Source: Ampullaceana balthica
Taxonomy: Eukaryota > Mollusca > Gastropoda > Lymnaeidae
Assembly: GCA_944989445.1 (NCBI GenBank)
Contig: CALYLW010000013.1
Coordinates: 1,150,566 to 1,214,565, forward strand
Length of the DNA: 64,000 nucleotides
Direction: 5' to 3'
The notes beneath the pieces were generated by a model. The model did not search any database. It was not told the DNA's origin and saw only the letters and a program-made list of their open reading frames with translations. Both the position numbers and the translations under genes were made by a program. Shown piece after piece: positions 27,301 to 38,182 of this stretch. Within the stretch, counting starts at the first letter, position 1, and each line of letters begins with the position of its first letter.

Positions 27301-30300
27301 CCAATGTTTCCATGAGTTTGCATCAAAAACCCCTGGGGTATGTCACAATGGCATCTGGCAGGAGAAGTCAATTTATTTTAAGGAAAATATAAGCAATATC
27401 TCTAACAAGTAAATTTGAGACAGTATCTAGCTTATTCGCAAGTGGCAAACCAAGCAACATTGTAACAATAATTTCACATGAAGTGACATTTTTGTAAAGG
27501 TTTCAGATCTGAGTAGTTTATTTATGGACCATTGTAATTTCAGTTTGATTACCCAGGACACCCCTCACACTTCAATACACACACACTAGTATGCAAATCC
27601 TTTAATACAGAGTGTAGGAAGAATGGAATGTTCAGACACAACTCTTTCCTTAACAAAAAGGGGCAGTACTTTCAGCTGACTACTTGTCTATTTTCAGGGC
27701 CACCACTCTCTAAGCCCTCAATAATCCCTGATTATTCAATATCAATTTTTGTGCTTTTATTTTAAGAATTTTGTAACTGACTGCATAATGAGTTTTTTTG
27801 TTTTTATTTTTATTTTTTATTGGGGGGCGGAGGGGGACATTTAGAAATCAAGGGGTAAACAAGGTCTATAGGTGCTGCTTTGCCCTGGGTCACTCTCAGA
27901 AATGAACCAAAGATGCTTGAAAAAGAGAAAACTTTCAATTTCAGATGGAAACAACATACTTTCCACAATACTAAAAATAAACTGATATTAAAAAAAGAGC
28001 TACCTTATCACTACAGTTATTAAAATAAAATTTTATAAAATAATCCTTTAAAAAATAACCTTTTCATTGGCTATTTATAACGCTTTTTCATGAAGTTACT
28101 TCATTAGTTTAACTGATATATATGTTCAATTATTTTTTTTTCAGTGCATCCCTTACTTAATCAGTATGGGTTCTGACATTGAGCAACCAATAAGAGTTAA
28201 AGCAGACCAACAATTACAGGAAATTGAAAAGAAATATCCTGGATTTACACATGTAAGGGCATAAAACTTGAATAAGAAATATATATATAACTAAGCATAT
28301 TTGTTCATTGTTACATTTCATTGTTACATTTCATTGTATTCATTGATAGTAGTTAACAGCCACCCATCAGAGTTATGAAGAATATGGCTGCAACCATAAG
28401 AAGTTAACAAATCAGGTTCTATCTCTTACAAATAAATATTTGATTTATTTCATTTTCTTTAAAAAAAAATAGATGAAGGCTCTTCAAGGAATGAAGGCAT
28501 CATATCGTCTCCAAAAAGTGTTCCACTCAAACAATCCTATTGAGCCTGTAAGAGGTCGTAGGTTCAATGAAGAAAATCAACCACAAGCTCTGAATGCATT
28601 CCTTTACTCTTTGCTGCGATCTAACAGATCACACAGAAGAGGCTTGCTTACATCAATTATCAATCTTTTTGATGATTCTGCAGTAGGTTTAAACAATATT
28701 TAGTTGCTAAAAATAATATTTTAAAAAACTTACATTCATATTTAACAAAGTAATGTCACAGTAGATGTTGAAGATTTCAGAAAGGGTGATATTTATAAAG
28801 GATTTTAAAGAAAGCATAATGGTAACAGTTATTTAGTCAGCGGTGCAGAAACTGTTTCTTGACAAGTTAGTCATAAAAATGAACTACAGAATATTTTTTG
28901 AAGCCTTTTGATTACCAGAAAATCATCTTCATTTATTATAATTCAGGTAGCTAAATTAAATAAATTTTCTTTGCAGAGGATATCCTTAGAAGAGCAAGTC
29001 TTCATTGCAGACAACCTGGCATATTTTGCATACCAATCCCAGGATGAACCTTTATTTATCATTCACCAGACAGATATCATTGTATCAGTTACAGGTTCCA
29101 ACCTGCTGCAATCATTTAGAGAGGTATATCATTTATTGAACAAAATTTGGGGGGATATATGCTTATGAGGTGTTCAAAAATTTTATCTTGAAAATTAAGT
29201 ATATGTGGATTAAAAGTTATGTTCCATCCATAAAGTATATGACCCTGTGGTGCGGGTCAATTTTTTAAAATGTGCATAGACTTGCTAATGGCAGGGTTGA
29301 TGGTGAAAGGCATAAGCATGTGATTACAAATACTTCAATAATTTTCCCAAAATTTTGAGTCTCTAAATTTATATCTAATGCTGTTAAAATTTTATATTTA
29401 TTATATATATCTTTTAAGAGGGATTATCATTTTAAAAAATTCACAAGTGAGCTTACTAAATATTGCTCTAGTGTTAGTAGCTTATGTGTACCGTACTGTC
29501 ATTTATGTGGTTATTATGATAAGAATGTTTATTTAATTATTAGATGTATGTTATTATCTCCTTGCTGGGATACAGCGCTATAAAAATTATCAATTTATTA
29601 TTATTAATATCAGTAATATTTAGTCAACAATTGCCTTAGTTGTCTAAATTTTAGAATTCTGTTAGATATAGTGTTTAAAAAATTGTTCCTGATGTCCTTG
29701 ACGTATCTAAGATTTTTTTACAGGGGATTTATGTGAAATGTTTGGGTAAAAAAGATGCTTAAAAAATGCAAATAGTTATTATTCAACTCTGTAAAATTGC
29801 TTGAAGTGTCTAGTATATTCTCAAATGCACATTTGAGAAATCAGCAACTTCCTGGTGCAATGTCTTATAATGGTGCTGCTTCTCTTAAAGATAAACTTAT
29901 GGCTATGAACTAGTACAAGTACTATTTGGCAACATTTATCTTAAATTTGCTATTAGTGTCAACTCTAAAGACGATTAGGCATTTTTCTGATGTTGATGCC
30001 CAGTGTGAATTAACTCTTCTCATTTATCATTTGCATTGTCCATTTTTAGGTAAATGTGGCACTAACATGAAAACTGGGCTATAAAACTCTTTATGATTTT
30101 AGAAACAAATCATTAAAAGAGTTGTTTCATTATTGATAAAAAGGCATAAAGAAGTAATTAAGTTGCAAGATTTAATGTTGAAATAAGCCCATTTTAAATG
30201 CTTAGGTTGTATTTTATATATTTGTTTTATGTAGAATTTACCACATAAACACCAAAAGGGGGAGCAAAATGGCATGGATGGCGAGAATTTGCCCAATGGT

Positions 30301-33300
30301 GACACTAATGCTGTTGAAGAAGACGACGATGATGATGATCCAGAATCGTTACTACGTAAGTAAATAACATGTTTCTTAGGGGTTATTAGAGGGTTTAATA
30401 GTTCCAACAAAATAAATGGCAATAGATCATTCAACTTTTGTTTAATTCAGAAGTACTTTTTGGTTGTAAAGATGTAGTCAAATAAAATATCTTCATCCCA
30501 GATAACCAAGAGAATATCAAAAGTAAACTGTTAAGATTATTGATCTCACTTGAGTACTTGGTGGTATCCCAAATAATTAAGAAGAAAAAATTAAGTTACA
30601 TTTTTTTTATTACCTAGCACCTTCTCCTTTTTTCAACACCACCAATAATAAACATACACTCCCTTTTCCTATTCAGTCCTCACATCTATTTACTTTTCTT
30701 TGACATTGCCACCTTCTTGCCAGTGCATTCATTGCCTCATGCTCTACCCCCTTCCAATTTTATTTTCTCTGGAGACTTCATCAACTCTTTAGAGATAATA
30801 TACATTTTTAGTCATCTCTGAGCCTCTTAATCCCTTCCATTATTATTGCTAAATATGAAATACAGTACAATTTTAATCAGTTATTACCTTCAAAATTGCA
30901 AGCAGTTTTTTAAGGAATTTCTTTCACTGAACGCATTCAGTAATCTTTTGTCACTTAGTTAACAGCATTGTGTCAATATCAGGAGATGAGGGGGGAGTGT
31001 TAAAGATAGTGCTCTTGAGTTAATTTTTAAATTTAAAAATGTATCTCTTTTTATATGTTTCGGTAACATAAGGGTAATATTTCTTGTTCATTCTGATTCA
31101 GTTGTTATGAAGAGTTTCTGTTGGAAATTTATTATTTTTGACTTGTGTTGTTGGATATGTGATATGAATGTTTGTAATTTACAAGTCTGTAAACAAGAGA
31201 GTTTAAAAAAAAATTGAACAGAAGTTAGTTTTCATAGTTTCTTTAACCAGTTTATCCAGAGATGTCTACTAGAAGTGTAAAATTATTTTTTTTTAATTGT
31301 GCTGTATTTGCAATTATATGAAATTGACTTTGAATAAAATAAAAGTATACAAAATATGGTGATTTATAAAGCATCATATTTCTTTGCCCATAATAACAGC
31401 TTAAAAATTTGAATACCAAAAATATATCATTTCAGAAAGAAGAATAAAAAAAATTAAATACTTTCTTTAAAGACAACTTAAAATGTACTTGGAGGAAAAG
31501 AATTAAATTTTAAAATTATTTCTATTATCCATTTGGAACTAGTGTGCTTGATATTGATAGTTCTCCCAATACCAACTGTTTATTTATCTACTTAATTACT
31601 TATTAAATAATTTAACATTCTTACAGAGAAACTTCCTGAACAGATTAAACCTCTTGAAGATATAATGCGACTGTCACAAGGATGTGTACTTTTATTGGTG
31701 CTAAAACAACATCTCAAAGAGATGTATGGCCTTACTGAGGGGTAAAGAAATAATTCATCATAAGAAGCATTTACTTTTAAAATAAATTTATATTAATTGT
31801 ATTTTGGGAATTGTTTACTTTTTTTAAGTACTTATAAGTTTTTTTAAATATTTTTTTTCAGCAAAATTCACAGGTACTCCCCATCAGAGGCAGCAAAAGT
31901 TTATGAAAAACCATTAAATCGTAAAACTCTGCCAAACTTTGAACCTCAACATACACTGAAAGTTTTGAGATCTTTGTATGAAGAGGATCAACGGTCAGAT
32001 GAAGAAAAGAGACAGAAACTTGTTAAGGATTATCTTGAAGTAATTATTGTTTTTATATTAACATGTCATTATACTGAATTGGACTGGCATGGAACTTTCA
32101 AATTAAGGACAAGATACACAAGAAAATTGTCTGAATAAAACTATAAATGTAAAGTTTTTGACAGATGAATACAGGTCCCTAAAAAATTTGATTAATCACA
32201 TCGTAGAATATCTTTGACTACTTGTGCCCAACCCTTTTCTTTTCCTCTTTTTTATTACACGCTTTTATTTAAGTCACACTGTATGTTGTATCCATCCATC
32301 CATCCTTCCTTCAAATCTTGTAACGTAAAATTAAACCACTTCTGATGGTCCTAGAGATCTCAAAATTTTACCACAGATAGATCTTGGATGACAATGCATT
32401 GTATCAAAATTTCAGATCGATCGAATGTACCGTAATTAAATTAATCAATTTTTAGTTTATCTCTATTTATCACTATTTAGAATGTATAGTCGTCTGCTAG
32501 AGTTGACCTCCACGGCTCACTGGTTTCACTCCAGCCCTCGTTTACCAAATTCCCGTGTTTACATCAAGGGCAGGGGAGATCAGCGCGTTTCAGTCTGTAA
32601 ATGTTTGTAAATAAAAGCGTGTCCTTTTTTTAAAAAAAAAGATTTTTTTACATTTTACTTATTTCTTCTTTCTTTAATTTTTTTTTATAGTAGGTAAAAA
32701 ATATATAATGTAATTTAATTTTAACACTTTTGTTTATTTACTTGTTCTGATAAAGGCATTTTCATGTTTCCATTGATAAAGCCTTTCATTTATTGTTTTA
32801 TTCTCTCAATTGTTTTGCGTATATTGTCTTTTAAATAGTTTTTATGTAAAGCTTGAGTATGCCTATACCATAAGGTGACAGGTATAGATTTTACCATATT
32901 TTATATGTTTCACACATTTTAACTGATCCATGCTAACATAATTATCTACTTAAATGGTGTTAGCTTACTATTCAACTTTATTATTAACCCAAAGCTGGAA
33001 AAACCCCGGAACATGCTCCTTGTTTGTAGTTATCTTTGCACAACAAGCCCATCTTTATATCAAAAAGCTCTTAGGAATTTTTTAATGCATATTGATGAAC
33101 CAAGATATTTGTAGTTAATTGTCATAATAGGAAAGTCTACAGTCTCACGGCACCGCCTGTCCTTTATGCGCGCTACCCTACACCCCAAAGAACCATATTG
33201 TTTTTTAATAACATTTAAATAATTGTATTATCTCATATCGCCGTCTTGGAAGTATGCTATGTCCTTAAAAATTAACACTTTTAACTTAAGTACCTTAATA

Positions 33301-34246
33301 GGACATAGATGTGTAAGGTCTTTTTTAAGTAACCAGAAAGAAAGCAATAAATTATAGTTTTAAAATTCCTAAACATAAATATTTGTAAACTTCAGTTTCG
33401 AGACTTGATGATGAGTATAGATCCTGCAGAAGATGAGGAAAGTGGTGATGAGGCACGCACTGCTGGACATGCTACATCTGGTCATACAAAGTCTCCATCA
33501 CATCTAAGTGATCCTGGGGATGTAGGAGGTAGAAATGGAGAATCTACCACTTTGCGTGGAGACGCAGAAATGGATAGACTTCAAGCCAACTCTACCTCAG
33601 GAATATCTGTAAGAAAGTTTATTTGTTTTTGGATGTGTGCTATTCAATTAATAAAAGTTAGCGTTCTAAAAAAATGTGCCCCACATTTCTGTGTTGTATT
33701 TTTTTTTATATAAAAAAAAGTTTGACATTATTAACACTTTTTAAACTATCAAGCAAGTTGAGTAAGGCTGCTTTGTAAAACCTCTTCTTTTTTTGGCCTT
33801 TGGGGTATTTGTATTAAATTATTAAATTTATAATTGTAAATGTAATATGAAGTATACTGTTAATATTAAATAAAGTGTGAAAGAAGCATGAATATCAACA
33901 AGTATTTGCCAATTAATAAGACTTTAAGAATTATGACATTAACTGGCCGACACATGTTATCTACTACTGGTAAAAATTTGTACATTTTTATTTTTCCCCT
34001 CAGGAAAATCCATCTTCAGCATCAAGATCTCCAAAAATATCTCATTTTCCTTATGATCACCATCACCAACACCATCATCATAGTGACAAAAAGAAGAAAA
34101 GCCAACATTCATCACATAGAACTCATAAACTTTTGGCCTCAGGTGGTCATAAAACGCCAACTGTAAAAAAGAAAAGAAAGAAAAAGAAGCGCCATGGTAG
34201 TGATGATGATGATGACAGTGATGATGACCCAGATTTTATTGGTTGA
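222..34246 (+). CDS. NIPBL: NIPBL / Nipped-B / Scc2 cohesin loader, C-terminal part (33 exons, 5' incomplete)
   Basis: Scc2/NIPBL, with MAU2/Scc4, loads cohesin onto chromatin in the nucleus. Exons: 222-302, 3806-3906, 4248-4389, 4519-4616, 8747-8876, 9126-9269, 9750-9803, 10018-10107, 10208-10428, 11173-11275, 12543-12641, 12881-13027, 14025-14159, 15278-15382, 15662-15715, 17343-17454, 17894-18030, 21217-21357, 21664-21757, 22539-22690, 26060-26150, 26355-26461, 26587-26653, 26793-26847, 27055-27190, 28145-28252, 28473-28682, 28977-29123, 30235-30355, 31627-31741, 31862-32039, 33396-33608, 34004-34246. All introns are GT-AG and phases agree at every junction, giving 1376 residues and TGA. 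Order and sequence follow animal NIPBL from HRQLILEDIF and MVTALALQLIQCVV to EDLKEMGDV and ADNLAYF. The cohesin-HEAT motif is near product residues 400-440 and the Nipped-B C-terminal HEAT block near 650-835. The N-terminal half, including the MAU2-binding region, is outside the window. Exon ends rest on consensus sites and homology; no transcript was seen. Confidence 0.97.
820..1093 (-). pseudogene. Decayed hAT transposase N-terminus (BED zinc finger remnant)
   Basis: The minus-strand frame gives AKCNHYNEIVWQPNAIKRHL followed by KAIHK. Spacing of C, W, N-A, H-L and H follows the BED finger of hAT transposases, but one zinc-binding Cys appears replaced (CNHY). The frame ends soon afterwards and no catalytic domain follows. 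It lies inside hAT 'B' at the expected 5' side. Family assignment is from motif spacing only. Confidence 0.5.
1211..1425 (+). repeat. Short inverted-repeat element (Charlie-like hAT ends) inside hAT 'B'
   Basis: The left side reads cagtgcttctcaaagtggtgg and the right side aaaagtttgagaagcac. These match the ends of the intact element at 51235-51421. No target duplication could be matched, so the exact limits are uncertain. Confidence 0.45.
2419..2902 (-). mobile_element. piggyBac-type (TTAA) non-autonomous element, copy 1
   Basis: Ends are cgtttaatgcccc on the left and gggcattaaacg on the right, each bordered by TTAA (2415-2418 and 2903-2906). The related hAT 'A' copy near 50.03 kb shows a single cattaagtttcc, the empty site. 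Two more copies lie at 54414-55679 and 56267-56756. A minus-strand frame of 91 codons inside is partly shared with the second copy. Confidence 0.88.
3508..3690 (+). repeat. Diverged fragment of the TA-target element
   Basis: The segment parallels 58365-58526 in order: caaatttggacc, a gtttcgccac block, aggctaagacaaaag, ggctgttcc and a degenerate gggttccactaag end. It is heavily mutated. It sits about 120 bases before NIPBL exon 2. Confidence 0.6.
5321..5823 (+). repeat. Tandem duplication, period about 251 bp
   Basis: ggtgctgacttgacaa begins at 5321 and again at 5572, and the units stay alignable to aatgggcg...aaactga.aagtcataat at their ends. Divergence between the units shows the duplication is old. 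Confidence 0.8.
6731..8578 (-). mobile_element. TA-target element (pogo/Tigger-like), complete non-autonomous copy, 1848 bp
   Basis: It starts cagtcgaacccacttaactc after TA (6729-6730) and ends ttaaccggtttcgactg before TA (8579-8580). TIRs beginning CAG with a TA duplication are typical of the pogo branch of Tc1/mariner (known family trait). No transposase frame is present. Inside are a partial internal duplication (7080-7290 against 7760-7930) and the end of a nested hAT (near 8395-8443, gtcccatcacta) also found in the copies at 57-60 kb. Confidence 0.85.
11456..12477 (+). mobile_element. hAT-type element 'B', copy 2 (intron 10 of NIPBL)
   Basis: Ends are taggcctgtcaacggg and ttgacagcccta, matching hAT 'B' at 487-2176, with the same gggtacccg-rich subterminal sequence. 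It is 1022 bp, so internally deleted relative to copy 1. The flanking 8-mers no longer match well. The right end is 65 bases from the acceptor of NIPBL exon 11. Confidence 0.8.
12543..13027 (+). CDS. NIPBL: NIPBL exons 11-12: cohesin HEAT repeat
   Basis: Exons 12543-12641 and 12881-13027 join in phase 0. Together they carry VRTKAMKCL, DPGILAR, DMQRGVHGRFLDQSTSVREA and AAIELVGKF. This is the most conserved HEAT segment of the Scc2/NIPBL family (Pfam Cohesin_HEAT type). The upstream acceptor lies 65 bases after the end of a hAT-type element (11456-12477). Confidence 0.95.
13180..13464 (+). mobile_element. Short TIR element of the 'atcctttatata' family (intron 12 of NIPBL)
   Basis: The left end reads aatcctttatataaactcgt and the right end, inverted, gtctcatatataaaggatt. 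The interior carries a core, aaatttcagagcgatcaatt, also seen near 32.4, 47.7 and 60.4 kb. Its superfamily is not recognised. Confidence 0.6.
15716..17342 (+). other. NIPBL intron 15, with a GC-richer block at about 15.8-16.1 kb
   Basis: The block begins tacggcctgcggcgtagc and includes a short frame without homology that I recognise. Its composition differs from the AT-rich surroundings, suggesting an inserted repeat, but no ends or target duplication could be defined. The rest is ordinary intron. Confidence 0.35.
18795..19764 (+). mobile_element. TIR element with tatatactcgttctaaagcc-like ends
   Basis: The left end, tatatataatcgttctatagcc, is the inverse of the right end, ggctttagaacgagtatatat. 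Subterminal aagccgaccc is repeated near both ends. A LINE fragment interrupts it. The exact terminal bases and superfamily are uncertain. Confidence 0.6.
18871..19380 (+). pseudogene. 5'-truncated non-LTR retrotransposon (LINE) tail
   Basis: A 12-bp target duplication, agtatgaaaagt, flanks it at 18859-18870 and 19381-19392. The frame is open from the left edge through GSECWTTYAKQTKQLNSFHL, LRRILRIKWQDKITNVEVL, then RRLRWLGHVRRM and GRPCLRFKDVCKKDM, ending near 19304. This is the conserved C-terminus after the reverse transcriptase of RTE/Jockey-type elements. The 3' end is the short repeat ccataccatacc. 5' truncation with a long duplication is typical of target-primed reverse transcription. 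Confidence 0.9.
20015..20724 (+). mobile_element. TA-target MITE, 710 bp
   Basis: The left end is cagtaacattccgataatcc after TA, and the right end is ggattatcggacttttactg before TA. The inverted ends differ at few positions. It carries additional internal ccggactatcggg blocks. No transposase frame was seen. The pogo/Tc1-type assignment is inferred from CAG ends and the TA target. Confidence 0.85.
23174..23389 (+). mobile_element. hAT MITE (Charlie-like), 216 bp
   Basis: It starts cagtggttcccaacc and ends ggttgggaaccgctg. The 8-mers cttgaaac and ctttaaac on its sides differ at one base. The ggtggcgacccc / ggggtcgcgaccc inner palindromes are typical of hAT-Charlie non-autonomous copies. Confidence 0.88.
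23747..25004 (+). mobile_element. hAT-type element with tandemly multiplied right end
   Basis: TIRs are taggggtctaccgatat and atatcggtagacccccta-like, with a perfect duplication ataaatta (23739-23746 and 25005-25012). From about 24540 the last 130-150 bases, including the atcggtagacccct end and a gacgtcatcaaatatgaccg block, occur three times before the true terminus. No transposase frame is seen. Confidence 0.9.
29124..31626 (+). other. NIPBL introns 28 and 29, otherwise ordinary
   Basis: Apart from exon 30235-30355 and the possible tail near 29.55 kb, this is AT-rich intron sequence with no ORF or repeat I can support. A pyrimidine-rich stretch near 30.63-30.77 kb is notable only for composition. 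Confidence 0.5.
29500..29640 (+). repeat. Possible LINE/SINE 3' tail (intron 28 of NIPBL)
   Basis: gctgggatacagcgctataa followed by an att-repeat run resembles the 3' tails of widespread invertebrate retroelements. The body could not be delimited. Confidence 0.35.
32257..32622 (+). mobile_element. TIR element related to the 'atcctttatata' family (intron 31 of NIPBL)
   Basis: Ends acacgcttttattta and taaataaaagcgtgt are inverse copies. The interior shares tcagatcgatcgaatgtacc with copies near 47.7 and 60.4 kb. An (atcc) microsatellite lies near 32.29-32.31 kb inside it. Confidence 0.6.
33396..34246 (+). CDS. NIPBL: NIPBL last two exons: charged, histidine-rich C-terminal tail
   Basis: Exons 33396-33608 and 34004-34246 encode a low-complexity, presumably disordered tail after the HEAT array. 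Exon 32 begins FRDLMMSIDPAEDEESGDEA. Exon 33 contains a histidine cluster (DHHHQHHHH, about product residues 1314-1322), lysine runs (DKKKKS and KKKRKKKKRH), then DDDDDSDDDPDFIG and TGA at 34244-34246. The lysine run is a plausible nuclear localisation signal. Vertebrate NIPBL also ends in a charged tail, but this His/Lys/Asp composition appears lineage specific (inference). Confidence 0.93.
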
Positions 34247-36000
34247 GTGATGTTTGCTATTTATATCAACAGTTTGTTCTTCATGTTTCTTCATTTTTTG
34301 CAACACTAGTAAATTGAGCACACCTGTGAATCATATGATCCTGCACTTGAAAGAGCCACTGATCATTGTTTGATGAAATCTAACTTGACATGGATTCTGA
34401 CTTACCTAGCAAATGATGATTCCCATGCTCAGTTGTTTTTGGTGGAGTGGGGGTTCAAGTTTGGTACAAAGCTGTTTATCAAACAAAAGTGTTTCCAAAT
34501 TTTGCATTCACAACTTTTCTGATTGTATTTAAGGGAGTTAGTAGATATTCTTCAATATTTTTAATATCTATTGTGGGCTAGTTATCTTTTGTAAACAAAT
34601 AATTATTACCTGTACAAATAAGATTGTGATCTTAAATAGCATTGGTAAAGAGTAAGCAATTTTTACATTCATTTATTCTAAATACTTCTTTCCCTCAAAT
34701 TACAGGTAGTACCCAATATTTGTAGTAGTACACAATACATTCTCTCAACGTAAAAAATTGTTCCATTTTAAATTATCAAATTTTCTAAATCACTTTAAAA
34801 GCCCCTATATTCATCAGACTTATCTGATTTTAACTTTTTATGTATAGGTTGCTATTTTGAGAGAGAAAAAATCCCAACTGGTTCATAAATCTCTTGTTTA
34901 ACCATTTAAGCAAAATCTATTACTATAGTACCTTCAAATTTTTAATACTAGGAAATAAGGTGGAGTAAATAAAAGATAAATCAATATGATTTTAGCAAAC
35001 ATGCCAATTAACGAATTACTAACTTTGCATGTCATTGGAAAATATTAAGTAGACCTTTAATTTTCAATTTTAAAAAATTTCTTCTAACCTTTGTTTATTT
35101 AATTTTTTTATTATTTATATATTTTTTTTCTATCTCATTTTCCCATTCACAAAGTGAGCTAGATATAAAGGCATTTTAAAATTAAACTTTTCATCAGTTA
35201 AAATTATTTATCAATTCCCTAAATTAAAATTAGATAAACTCTGTATGAAAATTGTGGGGGAAATTATCTCAAAACTTAAAATTTAATACATGAACATTGT
35301 TCTGCTGTTTTTAAATTCCCTATTAAAAGTTTCAACATTATTTTATGGGATAATACCTGGTTAAAAAGGGAGAGGAGTTATTCCTTACTATATAAATTAT
35401 AAAATACACAGAGTAACAAGCAACTAACTCATGAGCCATATCATTGAAAAATGCTTATTATATATCACACAAACACTTGAAATGAAATGTTTAAATTGAT
35501 TTTAACTTTAAATGCATGAAGTTATGGTGACCTTATTCACAAAACAAATTTAAAACCTATTAGTAAATTTGAAAATGTTAAGTTATAGTCCTCTCGTTTT
35601 AAAGGTTTTTTTAATCAATGAATTGAAATTGCCAAGTCTTGTTTAATCAAGTCATTTAATTTAATTTATTATTATTTGCCTAACAATATTGCTAAGACAC
35701 TAAACCATAATAAATTGCAAGATTTGGCTTCATTGCAATTACTTTTCTTTTTCCATTTTGATATCTGTGATAATGGCAATGTATTTACAAAATTGTGTCC
35801 TTTGGTAATATAACAGCTGATCAGCATGATTTCTTTAAGTATCAGTGGTAATAAGAAGTTTATTTGCATACTTTAATTTTGCTATGCAATCTAATTTGAT
35901 TAAAAGAAAATGTAGATGATGTCTAAATGAATTGTAAGAAATGTTCACTTTCAATATCAATTAGGATAGTGCTTGTCAACTTTTAAATAAAAGAAAGTTT
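34247..36000 (+). other. NIPBL 3' UTR (probable)
   Basis: AT-rich DNA without convincing ORFs follows the stop codon. A canonical AATAAA at 35986-35991 is followed by an A-rich stretch and would give a 3' UTR of about 1.75 kb. Further AATAAA hexamers occur near 36.55 and 36.99 kb, so the true end is uncertain. Confidence 0.5.
35986..35991 (+). terminator. Candidate polyadenylation signal of NIPBL
   Basis: AATAAA within tttaaataaaagaaag, the first strong plus-strand hexamer noted downstream of the NIPBL stop. It is followed by A/T-rich DNA. Use is inferred from position only. Confidence 0.4.
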
Positions 36001-37142
36001 TAAAGTAAAAAAAAATAATTTTTTTTTAAATTTATACTTTATTCAAAAATGTTATACATAAACCTTTTACACAAAGTGTATAGTTTGAGAACATCCATAA
36101 TACTTGAATTATGTATTCACTTCCTGTAAAAATTTATGACAAGTTGTTGCTAGCAGTAACATTTCAAAAAAATGTTATTGATTTTGCCGTCTATGAATGA
36201 CTGTCCTCTTAATACAAAATTTCACAACCAGCAGGTCTGCTCAATTTAATGTGTTATTTTATGTTATATTTTGTCAGAAATTGTATCAATGTCTTGTTTC
36301 ATTAAAATTGTGTTCTTGGTTGTTCATTGTTGCGCTTTTAATTTTTAACCAGTCATTACAGAAAATCTGGTTTTTATGTTGTATTCAGAGATGCAGAATT
36401 GTAATTAATTGTAAAATATGCATCTCATATGATTTTGTTCAGGTTTTATATTTGCAAGTCATTGTCATTTTAACTCATTTGTGAATTACATTTCGATTGC
36501 CCATATTATATAATTGATGATCAAATCTTCCATTAAAAAATACACAAAAAATAAATTAAAAGATATTTAAGATAAAAGAGTATTCACTTTGTTTTCTTAA
36601 GTGAATTTTAACTATTTAAATTTTCAGTGTGTGAATTGATCAAAATTTTAGAACGTTCTTACAAAGCAGCCTCCTGTAGTATTGAAAAAGAATGCATATT
36701 TAAAATCGATTTGACTTTAAAACATAACACCCTATCATCAAATCACTCAATTTCTTTTAGACTGAGTGAAAAATTTCAGATGTTTAAAATACACTTGTTT
36801 AATTATCAATATAAACAATTCAATATGATGATAAAATTCTTTCATGTTAAGTAGAATGAAACTTTAACTCAAATAATAACTTTCCATTCAAAAAGAAAAA
36901 TCACTTGTACCCCCTTACTAGTGACATTATTTATCATTGGCTGCGCTGAAAGTTATTCTCTACTTATTGTAAAGAGTTTTAGCACAAAATAAAATGTACA
37001 TACATATACATGTATTTACAGTTAAATTTAACTTGGAATAAAACTTAAAGCTCAATAGAGAAAAGTATTGTATCGAGTGAAAAGGCATACAGATATACCA
37101 TGTATTACTATTACACTATTTTAAGACTTTACATAATTGGTC

Positions 37143-37156
37143 TTTATTTATTTATT
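37143..37156 (-). terminator. Cluster of minus-strand polyadenylation hexamers
   Basis: Overlapping tttatt on the plus strand reads as three AATAAA signals on the minus strand. This is the nearest such cluster noted downstream of the glycosyltransferase stop at 38183, implying a 3' UTR of about 1 kb if used. Confidence 0.35.
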
Positions 37157-37337
37157 TTTTGGTTGTACACTTTTATAACACAGTACCCTATCCTTCAGCT
37201 GGGCTCACCCGGCTTTACAGACATTTCCAACTACTTGAGAAAAGACATTGCACTCTCTATCTTCCTAAACATTGTTACATGCACAATATTATATACAAAT
37301 GTCCAGATGTGGGAATATATCCGGTATAGACTGGTAG

Positions 37338-37850
37338 TTAGATAGAGTTAGTTAGATCATCTCCTGTCCGGCAAAACGGGTCTCTGGATAAAAAGAATGT
37401 CTTCAGCATAGTCACAGTGTTACTCTGGTCATGTGGGTCATTAGACCGAGTGGCAATGTGAAAAAGTCTGTCTATACTCTTCCTCATCTCCATGACAGGT
37501 AAGCTAGCCTCTGGGAATTTCTCATCAACAAACAGTTCTTCAAAGCTACACACAAGATAATAGTTGCGTATGCTTGGCAATCGGGTATCATGGACAGTAG
37601 ACAATGGTGTGTGTGTGTAATCGCATAGATCACCTATCTTTTAGTTCCCGGGGCGTGCTACTGACCGTATCTTCAACCTGCACGATGCAATGATCGTAAC
37701 AGCAACAAAGATGGCCGATACTGTCTGCATTAAATGACATGAAGCTTTGCCACCAAAAGCAAGTCTAAAGTCGGACTTAATGAAAAGGAAAACAGGATTG
37801 AAATGAATGGCTAATCGTGGAGAAAGTTTATACCGCAGGCAGGGTACAAG
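37338..37850 (-). other. Uncharacterised minus-strand reading frame with one in-frame TAA; may lie in the glycosyltransferase 3' UTR
   Basis: Read on the minus strand, one frame stays open from about 37870 to 37338 except for a single TAA at about 37640. The downstream part (to 37338) contains FEELFVDEKFPEASLPVMEM, then MRKSIDRLFHIATRSNDPHD, and looks protein-like. The upstream part includes a hydrophobic stretch, MQTVSAIFVAVTIIASC. The family is not recognised. AATAAA hexamers on the minus strand at 37143-37156 could end either this unit or a long 3' UTR of the neighbouring glycosyltransferase. It may be a broken gene, a terminal exon or chance. Confidence 0.25.
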
Positions 37851-38182
37851 GCATAAGTTGTACTATAAAAATCTCTTTGAATGGCAAAGTTGCCCACACT
37901 GAGCTGGTTGATTAAAAAAGGTATTCTGAATATTGTATACTGTACTGTAACTGGGTATTAATGTTAAAGCTCTCTTAAAAAATAAAATGGAAACCCTTGT
38001 ATAACTTTCAATGTCACTTTGTTTTGGTACTACTCATCAACTTTAGGCAATACTAGTGTATTACCTAAATAATGCCAATGTGTTATACCTTACTTAGGAA
38101 TAATATCTAGAATTTAAGCATTTAGCACTAAAATTTATCTATTTTAAACAAATAAATTGCAAAAGATGCGTTAAAATTTTAA

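Noticed and set aside
33888..34166. 92-codon ORF overlapping the last NIPBL exon
   Set aside because: Alternative frame of the true exon; the exon frame continues NIPBL and ends properly.
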